DNA from: Pogonophryne albipinna
Lineage: Eukaryota > Chordata > Actinopteri > Perciformes > Artedidraconidae
Direction of reading: 5' to 3'
Assembly (NCBI GenBank): GCA_028583405.1
Contig: CM053243.1
Span: forward strand, 30,493,632-30,557,631
Length of the DNA: 64,000 bases
Of the stretch, positions 12,724-23,285 are shown piece by piece (position 1 is the first letter of the stretch; each line of letters starts with the position of its first letter). Made by a program: the position numbers and the translations under genes. The notes beneath the pieces are model-generated. The model had not been told where the DNA came from, ran no database searches, and was given only the letters and a program-made list of their open reading frames with translations.

Positions 12724-13189
12724 TGTCACAAGTTAGACACTTATATTATTGTTTGTTTGGTGGCTCATCTAAACTCTCCTGTCATTTCAGAGCCCGCCTT
12801 CCTCCAGGGCCTTGTAATCAGCTCACTTCCCTCACCTGGTCTCCCCAGCCCTTCCCCTCACCTGTTACTCATTCCCTCATCACTCCACAGTATGTATACC
12901 ACCTCACTATCACTTGTCCTTTGCCAGATTGTCTTGTCGTTTCCGCCAAGCTCTCCAGTGAGTGTTGTGCTCTAGCCTAGATTTTTGTCCTGCCCGGTTT
13001 TTGATCCCTGCCTGCCTGTTTACGGATCTCGAGTTCCTGCCTGCTCCCTGTCTGGTTTTGGTTGCCTGTCTGACGGATTTCCTGGTTTTGACCCTGCCTG
13101 TCCCTGACCTGAATAAACTGAACATTGCTATACACTGGTTGTATCTGAGTCGTGCTATTGGGTTCTGATCTGTACCTGTGAACGTGACA
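12724..13189 (+). mobile_element. Solo LTR with perfect 5-bp target duplication
   Basis: The element begins TGTCACAAG and ends GAACGTGACA, with TGTCA/TGACA tips. ATACC lies immediately on both sides (12719-12723 and 13190-13194). An AATAAAC poly(A) signal occurs near 13112. The 466-bp body is the pyrimidine-rich type seen in fish Ty3/Gypsy LTRs. There is no internal region, so recombination between two LTRs presumably removed it. The perfect duplication suggests a fairly young insertion. Confidence 0.85.
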
Positions 13190-13946
13190 ATACCAAGCAT
13201 TTGGCCAGCAGATGTTTTTGTTTTGACTGCATCAACTGCTTTGAAACAGTAAACCATTTTCAACACAGTTTATTCGTATTGCTTCCAAGAGCATAACTAA
13301 TCACTAATCATAATTGTGTGTGTCTTCAACATTGTATACAGTTGAGTTCCAGAAGCGAGAACAATCAGTGAAGTGACAACCTAACTCGTGGATCAATAAT
13401 GTGCTGCAGACTAATATGCAAGCTCTAAGGCAGAGATGCCCAGTACGTCGACCGCGGGGGCAATGCTGGTAGATCGCGAGTCATTCATAAAAAAAAAAAA
13501 AAAATCCAGCTCTGTTAAAATAGACAAAACAGGTTTTGATCCCTCCTCCCTTGGCCTCCCTGCCACTTAATTCAGGAGTTTACTTGATTGACAGAAAAAG
13601 CGACCAATTGCTTTCCAGTATGTTAACCCAGAATGCAAAGCGATACAAAATCAGTCAAGTGAATGGGTGTAGGTACCAGATGTGTTCGGGGTACCAGATG
13701 TGTTCGGGTGTATTTCCGTCGCATCCGTCATCCGTCATATTCGTCATATTTTACGGCAACTCAAGAGGGCCATCACGGTCAAATTCCAAACATTTAAACA
13801 TAGCCGACACTTCATTCTTTACTTTGTCCGTTATTATATGTAGAAGATATTAATTTTTTCTCCGTCATGTTGTTTCCATAGCAACAACTTCAAACAATAA
13901 CAACTAACCGCTAGCCGCAAAGCTAGCATCACAGCCACTGCTCTGT

Positions 13947-14450
13947 TTTCGGAGACTTTGCACACGTTTTTCACAAACATTTTCACACGCTAGGAGTACT
14001 TCCATTCGCTTCGTCTTGATCTGTAGATGTGATTTGATGTGTCGTGTGTCCCCCAACTCCTCTCCAAAGTTCAGATATTTAATAAAATACTCCGGGGAGT
14101 TTCCTGAATTTTCATGCCCAAAGCCAAGCACTAGGCCCTGGGTAAATTAAGAGGCTGATCTCGGGCACTTTTGTCCACTTTCCCTGGTGGTAGAAACTCA
14201 AGCCAGACATCCCTGGAATCGTCTCAGAGAGTAGATGATCAGTGGGGCCTTGTTTTTACTGAATGATGTGTTTTTTTTATGGGGAATTCAAATATGAGCT
14301 TATTTTTAGGATTTTCGGAGACTTTGCACACGTTTTCACAAACATTTTCACGCTAGGTGTATGGGAGTACTTCCATTCGCTTCGTCTTGATCTGTAGATG
14401 TGATTTGATGTGTCGTGTGTCTCCCAACTCCTCTCCAAAGTTCAGATACT
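13947..14450. repeat. Direct duplication of about 140 bp within the hAT element
   Basis: TTTTCGGAGACTTTGCACAC and the following roughly 140 bp at 13947-14090 recur at 14314-14450 with about 90% identity, including the block CTTCCATTCGCTTCGTCTTG. The copies are separated by about 220 bp of different sequence. Confidence 0.8.
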
Positions 14451-14849
14451 ATATAAAAATACTAAAAGGTAAATAAAACATTAAACATAATGACAAAATA
14501 ACAACCTGAAAGATATGTATTCCATCTACACATTTCGTAATTATCTAATCTAGTGGCCTTATAAAAGTGTTGGCTAAAGTAACGCAGAATATATATATTT
14601 TTTAATTGTAAATAATTAGAAACATTATTTATGTGTACATGGGACCCCACCATAGCACCCCACACATAACAAGCTGTCCCGAGTTCCTCCGGCTGCAGTT
14701 CCGCAGACGGCCGGTATGTGGCAGCAGAGCGCTGGGAGCAGAGGGAGGTGAGTATATGACGGAAATACACCCGAACACATCTGGTACCTACACCGGGAAA
14801 ACTCAAATTAAATTAAAGAGACAAACAACAAAATGAGTGCGGGACCGAG

Positions 14850-15048
14850 CTAAAAACATACCACTTCCACCCAGAATGGGAGGAAGAATATTTTGTTGTG
14901 ATGTCACATTCAAAGGTTATTTGCCTTATTTGTAAAGCAAGCGTCGCTCTGCCAAAGAAAGGTAACGTGGAGAGGCATTATCGGAGTGTTCACAAGGCAT
15001 ATGACAGCGACTTCCCTCCGAGTAGCGAGTTGAGAAAGAGAAAGGTCA
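14850..15048 (+). pseudogene. N-terminal fragment of a hAT transposase with BED-type finger
   Basis: The open frame reads LKTYHFHPEWEEEYFVV, then CLICKASVALPKKGNVERHY, then SVHKAYDSDFPPSSELRKRK. This is the zinc-finger leader seen in GTF2IRD2/ZBED-like hAT transposases: a CLIC pair followed by HxxxxxH. The reading stops shortly before the first Harbinger-like insertion at 15086, and no catalytic region follows. A hydrophilic linker rich in Lys/Arg is all that remains downstream. Confidence 0.75.
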
Positions 15049-15085
15049 TGTATTATTGCTACACAAACATTATCTCGCAGTCTTA

Positions 15086-16167
15086 AGCAAATCCCCCTCC
15101 TCGACTCCTCGGTCCTCCGGTCGTGACCCGGAAATGAATTTCAGCGCGCCATGTTGAAGGACATCTAATTTCTCTAAATGCACTTCGAGGACCGAGCATC
15201 GAGCATCGAGGAGGCTCTCTGGAGGAGCTCTAACCGAGGATACACTGATGGGTCCTCCACGGCTCCTTCGTGGATGCATTTCCGGCAACAGAGATGTTTC
15301 AAAGAGTCGTGACGCACGGCCGGACTGATCTCAGCCAATGACAGCTCTGCATGCATCCCCTGGATATTATTTTATTAACTGCTCTCATCGCGACGCGATG
15401 TTTCCAGAGAGAACAGCTGTGATGTCCGTGCTGAAAGCAGAGCAGTGTGTATAATATATATCACTCAGTATAACAGGCCTACTCTCTTTATTTGCTGTAG
15501 TTTAGTAGATATCTACAAACAAAGAGTCCATATTTTTCTAAAACCATTTAGTGCTTCACATAATAAAATACACAACGGCTGTTAGGCTGTTAGCTGTAGG
15601 TGCGTGTGTGTGTTTGGTACAGTGTGTGTGTAGATGCAGCGGACAGACAGGTCTCAGTTGGTTTGGTGTCCTCTGCTTACTTTTAATACTTGTAAATAAA
15701 ACTTTTGGTCCGTCATTTATTTTCCTCATTGTAGCGACCAGAGAGGGGGGGGGGATATATCCAGTCTCTGATAGTGTTACGTTAATATGAGAGTGCTCTG
15801 TTTGATTCTGAAATTGTATATATATGTATATATTAAAATATATACATATATGTGTGTGTGTGTGTGTGTGTGTCCGCATTTGTAGCCTGTTATTGTCTCA
15901 TTATTCCGCATTGTGAATGAATCAAAGTGGTCATGAACACATCTGTCCATCAGACAGAGGGTTGCTGTGCCTCCTGTCATCATTAATGGACGTCTCTTTA
16001 AAATGACCGCTCAGAGGAGAGGAGTTCTCATTTCTCTAACCGGCTGCTGCTTCCCCTCCTCTCTCCTCGGTTCCCCTCCTCGGCTCCTCGGCTCACATCT
16101 CCTGTGGGCGGGACTAAGTATCGAGGATAGGAGTCGAGGAGGGGAGTTAGAGAAATGAGAAAGGGCC
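15086..16167. mobile_element. Harbinger-like non-autonomous element, copy 1
   Basis: The copy ends AAATGAGAAAGGGCC at 16167 and is flanked by TTA on both sides (15083-15085, 16168-16170), the target preferred by PIF/Harbinger elements. Its left end has lost roughly 20 bp of the inverted repeat compared with copy 2. It contains the TCGAGGAGGG-type subterminal repeats, a GT microsatellite near 15850 and no transposase. The open frames in it have no similarity I recognise. Confidence 0.65.
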
Positions 16168-16256
16168 TTAGTGTCGCCAACTCGTTTCTAACATGCAAAA
16201 AGACAAACAAATGCGTCTATGGTCGGTGTATTTTCGATCTTTCCGATCCAGACTAG

Positions 16257-17035
16257 GGCCCTTTCTCATTTCATCAAATCCCCCTCCTCGACTCCTCGAC
16301 TCCTCGGTCCTCCGGTCGTGACCCGGAAATGAATTTCAGCGCGCCATGTTGAAGGACATCTAATTCCTCTAAATGCACTTCGAGGACCGAGCATCGAGCA
16401 TCGAGGAGGCTCTCTGGAGGAGCTCTAACCGAGGATACACTGATGGGTCCTCCACGGTCCTCCACGGCTCCTTCGTGGATGCATTTCCGGCAACAGAGAT
16501 GTTTCAAAGAGTCGTGACGCACGGCCGGACTGATCTCAGCCAATGACAGCTCTGCATGCATCCCCTGGATATTATTTTATTAACTGCTCTCATCGCGACG
16601 CGATGTTTCCAGAGAGAACAGCTGTGAGGTCCATGCTGAAAGCAGAGCAGTGTGTATAATATATATCACTCAGTATAACAGGCCTACTCTATTTATTTGC
16701 TGTAGTTTAGTAGATATCTACAAACAAAGAGTCCATATTTTTCTAAAACCATTTAGTGCTTCACATAATAAAATACACAACGGCTGTTAGCTGTAGGTGC
16801 GTGTGTGTGGTACAGTGTGTGCGTAGATGCAGCGGACAGACAGGTCTCAGTTGGTTTGGTGTCCTCTGCTTACTTTTAATACTTGTAAATAAAACTTTTG
16901 GTCCGTCATTTATTTTCCTCATTGTAGCGACCAGAGAGGAGGGGGGGGATATATCCAGTCTCTGATAGTGTTACGTTAATATGAGAGTGCTCTGTTTGAT
17001 TCTGAAATTGTATATATATGTATATAAATATATAC

Positions 17036-17079
<44 letters not shown>

Positions 17080-17384
17080 GCATCTGTAGCCTGTTATTGT
17101 CTCATTATTCCGCACTGTGAATGAATCAAAATGGTCATGAACACATCTGTCCATCAGACAGAGGGCTGCTGTGCCTCCTGTCATCATTAATGGACGTCTC
17201 TTTAAAATGACCGCTCAGAGGAGAGGAGTTCTCATTTCTCTAACCGCCTGCTGCTTCCCCTCCTCTCTCCTCGGTTCCCCTCCTCGGCTCCTCGGCTCAC
17301 ATCTCCTGTGGGCGGGACTAAGTATCGAGGATAGGAGTCGAGGAGGGGAGTCGAGGAGGGGAGTTAGAGAAATGAGAAAGGGCC
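16257..17384. mobile_element. Harbinger-like non-autonomous element, copy 2
   Basis: The ends GGCCCTTTCTCATTTC and GAAATGAGAAAGGGCC are perfect inverted repeats. TAG flanks both sides (16254-16256, 17385-17387). The body is nearly identical to copy 1 over 1.1 kb, differing by small indels in the GT repeat, the GTGTGTG stretch and duplicated CTCCTCGACTCCTCGA units. No transposase is encoded. Confidence 0.7.
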
Positions 17385-17455
17385 TAGATCTCTCTCCCCC
17401 GTGTGCGAGGGGGGCGGGGCAGTTTACACACACGCAGCTGCTCCATGCAGCAACA

Positions 17456-17725
17456 CACGGCGGGGATGGCGGAGAGAAGCGCTCCAAGGTGTGGTTAAAT
17501 GTTACCCGTCTTGAGGTGGACAATGCTCGTTGTCAAGAGTGTTTAGCATGTGAGGGCGGTAACACGAGCAATTTGTCTAAACATTTAGCAAAAGTGCACC
17601 ACATTCAGACGGAGAAATGCACCGGGTTCGACTGTCTTTCTAGTAGCTCTGTAGCCCCCCCATCCACGAGTAACGTTTCCACGTCAGGTGTTATGTATGC
17701 TAGCAGCAGCAACACACGGAGTTAA
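17456..17725 (+). pseudogene. BED zinc-finger fragment of a second hAT transposase
   Basis: The frame contains KRSKVWLNVTRLEVDNARCQ, then GGNTSNLSKHLAKVHH. This is a ZBED1-like BED finger with a CxxC pair followed by HxxxxH. It begins without an ATG in frame and ends at a stop soon after the finger. The DNA downstream, up to about 18157, ends in the TTAATCGATTATCAAATTAG and GTTTGTTGCAGCCCTA terminus common to a fish hAT family. It is therefore the remains of a second hAT element inside the first. Confidence 0.65.
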
Positions 17726-18309
17726 CTCAATTATACAAACATGGGTTAATGATTAGAGGTAACTGAGTTACTCTTTATTTTGTTAAAGTTTCAGCTATTC
17801 TGTTTACAGTTCTGTCATCAGATTATTTAATATGATTTGTTAAAACATTGTTGTTTCTTTTGATGTGAAATATTATTTATTTAATTTAAATAAAAAAGCA
17901 ATGTCAATTTTGTAAACAATTTGTTAAGTTAATTTAATAATATATGTATTTTTGAATCAAGTATTCATCTTTGTCTTCATTGCTAGTTTCCACATGCCTA
18001 AAAGAACCTCAAGCTAAATCTAAGAGTTGATGGCTAAATAAGAGCGTTTGAGAAATTGTGCAAGGCATACAGTAATAGTCCGAATAGTCGATTAATCGTT
18101 TCATTAATCGATAGATTAATCGATTATCAAATTAGTCGTTTGTTGCAGCCCTATTGTAGTTATCCCATGTATAAATAAAACGTGTTATTCAGCAACCCTT
18201 GCAATTTGGGATTTTATTTTTGGTTGGTAGACCTCGGTGAGCTGGTCATTTCAAAAGTAGCTCACCAGCCAAAAAAGTGTGGGCACCCCTGCTCTACGGC
18301 ATTGGTTAT

Positions 18310-18612
18310 CAACTTAAAGGTCCCCTATTATACTGTTTAACATCAATATAGTATAGGTCTCAGATATATACAAAACATGTCTCTGAAGTGTTTGGCTCGA
18401 AATACAAAATCAAAACATATAATATATTATTCTGAAATGTTTGCATAATAAGTACTTTTACTTTTGTCACTTTAAGTATATTCGGATGGTCATACTTTTA
18501 CATGAGTAATCTTTTGAATGCAGGACATTTACTTGTAACAGAGTATTTCCACACTCTGGTACTTCTACTTTTACTCAAGTACAAGATCTGAGTACTTCTC
18601 CCACCTCTGATT
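18310..18612. mobile_element. Fragments of two common non-autonomous DNA elements
   Basis: AAAGGTCCCCTATTATACTG at about 18317 starts a fragment of a repeat widespread in fish. From about 18430 the sequence turns into a TACTTTTACTTTTGTCACTT type repeat that ends AGATCTGAGTACTTCTCCCACCTCTG, a terminus resembling hAT elements. Neither has coding potential. The identification is from general familiarity, without target duplications. Confidence 0.45.
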
Positions 18613-19769
18613 ACAGGTATGCTCGTACAGAAGTGATCGTCCAACATAGTGATAAGGATTAAGATGTTATACCATTTTTAAATAGCTGCTAAATGAGAGA
18701 AGTGTGCAATGGTTTAAAAACGTGCTTATCTGTCCAAAAAATATAGGCCAACTCTACAAGAGAATTCAAGTTTTTTTTCCAGAGTTTGAGGCCCTCTGCC
18801 TTTCTGCTGAGACAGAAAAATAAAGTATGTTGAGTATTGCAGTTATTTCTGGGCCTGGGAGTTTTCATTATTCTTTGTAAGTGTATTGCCTATTTTGAAA
18901 AGTTAACATCTGAGGACCTTCCGTATCAAAAGAGGAATGCTGGCATTAGCACACTTTGTAACCCTGCTGCTGGATTATCCAGAGAAACCTTGACATGTTG
19001 TTGAAAAGACATGCTGTTTTGTTATGAGTGTGTTTGGTGTTTTGATCCCCACAAAGGAACTTTTTTTTTTTAATCACTTAAAAGAGCTATCCTGCTAAAT
19101 AAAAATGAAGGATGGTTTGCATCACAAGGCCACTGTATCATTAATCTTGAAAGGTTTTGATTAAGCCATGCTTTTCGTTTGCTTTCACAATGGATGCTTA
19201 GCAGATTTTCAGCTTGGCTAAATATTATTTCGGGAAAAAATCAATGGGTTTTGGTTGGTTTCATGATCCACAACGCAAATGTACATACACAATTGCTTTT
19301 AGTATACACTATATTCTACCATGGCAGGGTTCTCCCTTAATCTCTACACCAACTAAAGGTTGGGTTTTGTGTGGTTAAGGAAACCAAAAGGTCGGGCAGG
19401 TCATCCAGTTGCCCTTTGGATCCAGGGAATGATCCTTAAAATACGATGCTGTCTTCTTGGGCCAAGCGGCCTGCACACGGTTAAAAGACCATAACTTCAA
19501 ATGTTTTATTTTATATTATAATTTATCTGACGGTATTTACAAGTCGCAAAAAAAGATACAAATGAAAAAATAAATCAATTTCATTTATTTAAATTTGGTC
19601 TCTTTGATTTGTATCTGTACTACGGTCAACAGTAAAACAAACATCTTTGAAATGCAGCAGTCAGATGGTTTGTTTTCTTATCCCTTTCAGTTAGACTAAA
19701 CAAAAAACTAAATTAATTTAAAGACATGTCGGGAACAGCTGATGATTCCTTCGTATTTGATGCAAGCAG
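18613..19769. other. Intergenic stretch without recognised feature
   Basis: AT-rich DNA. I see no coding sequence, RNA gene or clear repeat boundary here. Confidence 0.35.
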
Positions 19770-19774
19770 GTTGA

Positions 19775-20120
19775 TCTAAACCACATGTGTCAAACTCAAG
19801 GCCCGGGGGCCAAATCAGGACCTTGGTGGATTTAATTTCGGCCCGCAGGATAATTTTTAATTACTATTAGATCTGGCCCGCCGGTATATTGCACGCACAC
19901 CTTCACTCAATCCTGAGGATTTCCTCAGCCCAGAGCCTGACCCCAAACATTGATGAACTTGCACCCAAGATGAGATGCCAAGTATCTGGCTTGAACTAGC
20001 ATCACAGAGCAGCAAACTGAGTATTAATGGATGTTTCCTTCTGCACTTTTTTTCTTGCGACAACAGGGCATGTTTGTTTTATCTTTGAGGGAAATTGTTT
20101 TTTTGAAGCTGTTGTTGGCC
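19775..20120. mobile_element. hAT-derived remnant (GTGTCAAACTCAAGGCCC type)
   Basis: The block GTGTCAAACTCAAGGCCCGG, followed by GGCCAAAT, then TTCGGCCCGCAGGATAATTTTTA, is a terminus shared by a very common vertebrate hAT family. The rest is degenerate and the right end is not identifiable. No intact reading frame remains. Confidence 0.5.
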
Positions 20121-20924
20121 TGTGGAAAAATGTAATCATAAGAAATTACTCCGGAAAAGGGGATGACAGGTTAGCATCGTGTGAATAGCATGAATGCTAT
20201 TATCAAGTTCACTGAAACTTTTCTAAAGAGTACCCTGGCACACAGAACACATCTGGCAGATGTCTTGTTGTTTGGAACTCCTATAACAGATAATTCAATA
20301 CACATCTGTTTGCCATGCAAGTCTGCATACAATTGTCTGTTTAATAAAAAGTGTGACATCTCAGGTATCTTTGAAATCTGACATAAAACAATCTGTTTTA
20401 CATCCCATCAAGCACATCTGGCTTTGGATAAGACACTTTAAAAAGCAGCCCTAAACCTTTAGTGTAGTTTGTAGGTATTTCATAATCAAAGTTCAGAGCA
20501 TGAGAAATTACTTATACTTACTTATAAGTGCTGGTTACCAATCATTTCTACTTTCCGCTTTCCTTCTTTACCCAGTATTTACTGAAAATACGTAACATTA
20601 TACAATTGTTACTAACTTGTTCCGCTGTAGTTACATTTCAGTACCAGCAGGTATTATATGTTTGATCATTTCTTAAGTTAAGAGGAATTCCGCTTAAAGT
20701 GTTGGGAAACTACACTTCTAACGCTGGTCGTAGGTCTGTTATAAAGAGTGAAATATCATCTGGGAAATTAAATGATGTTTATGTAATAAGACTTCCACGA
20801 GTACCAGCTTCAATAGCTTGGTTTCACTTGACGTCACACCGCTGCGTTCCTTTGGCGCGAAATTCCATTGGAGGTCAGGAAGTAATTTTCTACAGAGGAT
20901 CTAGCTGCTGTTACCATTGTGAAA

Positions 20925-21141
20925 ATGCCGGTGTGTTGTGTAGTTTACGGTTGTTCCAATCGATCCGGCCGAGAGAAAAACAAGAGGTTTTACCGAGTGC
21001 CGAAGGTTGTCGTCCATAAAGCTGAGCAATTTAAGAAGCTAACCGAAGAACGCCGGAAAAAATGGCTTTCAAACCTACATCTGCGGTCGGGAGGAGCAGA
21101 GTCGTCTAATTCACGTGTCTGCAGCGACCACTTCATCAGAG
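20925..21141 (+). CDS. THAP domain exon of the ISL2EU-like element
   Basis: From ATG 20925 the frame begins MPVCCVVYGCSNRSGREKNK, followed by FYRVP, then a KKWLSNLHL segment with the conserved Trp, and ends VCSDHFIRG at a GTATTA donor. This is a nearly full THAP (C2CH) zinc finger: CxxxxxxxC at the start, then the CSDHF core near the end. The domain binds the terminal inverted repeats in transposases that carry it. The downstream exon with the remaining finger part and catalytic region is absent, so it is probably a relic. A host THAP gene is less likely, given the enclosing TIRs. Confidence 0.7.
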
Positions 21142-21426
21142 GTATTAGCTAACTTGGTTTTTGTGGCTTTGTTTATGTATTATTGGGTTGTGGTTAAATG
21201 CTTATTTACTTAGTAATACTGATCATGTTTAAGTTACCTGTAGTCTAATATGGACTTTGTTGGGACTTTTTAGGGTGCCCTAGCGCTTTGGGTGACGTTG
21301 AGTCGGTAGACTGGGCTCCCACTGTTAGCCTCGGTTACCACCGATTATATATACAGTCTATGCGAAACAACGTCGCCGACGCGGTAACCATAGTACCGAC
21401 ATGTAATCAAAACACACATACTACAC

Positions 21427-21457
<31 letters not shown>

Positions 21458-21602
21458 GAACACTCACGGGCCAGTTAATGCTGAAGGCAAGGCGACAGCC
21501 GTAACACTGCCTTACATGAGTCCATGTAGCTAAAGTTAGCTAGCTAGATGTCTCCTAATAATGCTACTTAGAGGTAAGAAGGTATAGGTAGTTGACACTC
21601 AC

Positions 21603-21914
21603 CCGGGCAAAAACAAGGCGACATTTGTTTAATGCCTTTTTGGTGCCGAGGTCATTCACCCATCCACACACGAAGTAGTTGAAAGCTTCCAGGCTTTTAT
21701 ACGCTTTCATTTGGCTAGCCGTGTAGTAGGAGGTATGAAGGACGAGGTAGCTGGTGATATCCATCGCCTCGACAGCGGGCAAATCTGATAAATCACGAGA
21801 AAAGTCGCTCTTTTTCAGCTGATACGGATCGTATCCGATGTGTGCTGTGATTTTTTCACCATATCTGCAGCGTGCAGGTTCATTTAATTGTTTGACATAG
21901 TCGGTGTCCTCCAT
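21603..21914 (-). CDS. N-terminal exon of a YqaJ/SWIM-type transposon protein, copy 1
   Basis: The ATG is at 21914-21912 and the exon ends before a GTGAGTG donor at 21602. It encodes MEDTDYVKQLNEPARCRYGE, then a YLVLHTSYYTASQMKAYKSL stretch and FNYFVCGWVNDLGTKK. These residues resemble the N-terminus of the SWIM zinc-finger/YqaJ exonuclease proteins found in fish transposons. The nuclease domain itself is not present. Assignment is from memory of the family and should be treated as probable. Confidence 0.6.
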
Positions 21915-22005
21915 GATTCCTGCGTTGATGAATGATTGCGTTTTCACTTCCTGACCTCCACTTGAATTTCGCGCGTCGTAGAAGTCACGTGACTGAAACC
22001 AAGCT

Positions 22006-23285
22006 ATTGTTTAATGCTCACAGTCACAGCAACATGTTTTTGTGTGATTGGTTTTATATGATTTATCAACGTGATCATCAATAGCTAATCTGAGCATCAG
22101 AACCCAGCCTACGTGTCCTTTTATGCTGTCCATTGAAATGCAGGAAAGTAATCACCAGCTCTGAGTGATCTGTTGCTGTAGTTCCAGTAATCCAAAATTC
22201 GACTAACAGATAGCAAATAAGCTTGACTCGGACAAAATACGTCTCAGGATAGTTTGTTTTTTACTTACACAAAAAGGTATCAAATACAAACACATATTCT
22301 CTCAGGTCAAAAAACTATGTTGCTCGGTGCTTCTTTCTCCTTCTCACACCCCAATCACCAGCAGCTGTTGTCGGCTATAACGTCTCGTAATCACGAACAG
22401 CTGCGGTCGTCTATGCCGTTAATTTCACACGGCTGGTTCCAATAAATGATATAATAGCACTAACAACAAAGGATAATATGATTCAAAAATATCAGACTAT
22501 ACATTTTAACATATGGCTCCTACAGTTGACGAGGGGACACTACACCGGAGTTACATAAGCAGAGATAAAGTGCTATTTTGAGGAACTCACCTCCTCTGGG
22601 GTCCCCCGGGAAGATTTTTTTTTAAATGTTGAAGTTAAAAGCATCAATCTTGTGCACTTTGAGAGCAACATTAAGAGATATGGATACATCTCTCAACACC
22701 CATATGTCAACAAAAATCTCAGAATCAGAAACGGGTTTATTATTTAAAAACACTTTATTTTCCAATTAAATCATAAACTATGTCAAATTATTAGAAGTTG
22801 TTAGTAATCAGATTAAACAGAAAAAAGGGATGGAAGGAGGAAATAATAATCCCTCCTCACTTGCTGTGTCCCTCATCACTTGCTGTTTGCGGTTGAAATG
22901 ATCTCTTTTGCTGGCCAAACATGCTGGATGGAAAGCAGTGATGTCTCACTTGCCTTGGCCCTGTATCTGCAGTCCCTAAATCAGTCATGTTACCCATTGA
23001 CTCTTGTCTGTTCTGGTGTTCCTGTTCATTGTTGTATCCATTGTCATTCTTGTCTGTTGTATCTCCTTCTTGTGTGTCCCTTTCTCCTGTTCTCCTTTCT
23101 TCATCCTCTACTCTGTTTGGCTCATCTGTGATGACTGTAGGTAAACACAAACAAGTATGTAAGTCAATTAGTTTCCAGCTCTGTCAAATAAATGAATTTC
23201 AAGATACACAAATTTGTCTTCATTAAAATGAGTGTCACCACACTGTCACAAAATGTAATACTAACCAATTGAAAATAGTTAAATG
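22006..23285. other. Stretch between the duplicated transposon parts
   Basis: No confident gene. On the minus strand a possible exon at about 23139-22857 follows a CTACAG acceptor and encodes a very hydrophilic segment rich in Glu, Asp, Gln and Asn. It may be the last exon of one protein of the neighbouring element, but no recognisable domain supports this. The rest is AT-rich and non-coding. Confidence 0.35.

Larger units (their letters stand above)
13431..18291 (+). mobile_element. hAT transposon loaded with nested insertions
   Basis: The ends are CAGAGATGCCCA at 13431 and GGGCACCCCTG finishing at 18291, imperfect inverted repeats of the CAGxGGTGCCCA style. CTCTAAGG (13423-13430) and CTCTACGG (18292-18299) flank them, an 8-bp duplication with one mismatch, as hAT transposases make. 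Inside are a BED-finger transposase fragment in the same orientation (14850-15048), an internal duplication (about 13947-14090 and 14314-14450), and two Harbinger-like insertions. A second hAT fragment lies near the right end. The copy is old and non-functional. Confidence 0.75.
20815..22005. mobile_element. ISL2EU-like DNA transposon, internally deleted
   Basis: The outer AGCTTGGTTTCA at 20815 is repeated inverted at the right end (TGAAACCAAGCT finishing at 22005), with looser inverted homology continuing through the GGAGGTCAGGAAGT block. AT flanks both sides, matching the 2-bp duplication of ISL2EU elements. Inside, a THAP exon on the plus strand and a YqaJ/SWIM-protein-like exon on the minus strand point inward from the two ends, the two-protein arrangement known for ISL2EU. 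The catalytic parts are missing, so it cannot move on its own. Confidence 0.65.

Noticed and set aside
20919..21152. THAP exon as a host THAP gene
   Set aside because: It is enclosed by terminal inverted repeats with AT duplications and lies opposite a transposon-type exon; no host downstream exon is seen.
22857..23150. Acidic 97-codon open frame as a gene
   Set aside because: An acceptor precedes it, but no domain or upstream exon can be linked; it is mentioned only as a possible transposon exon.
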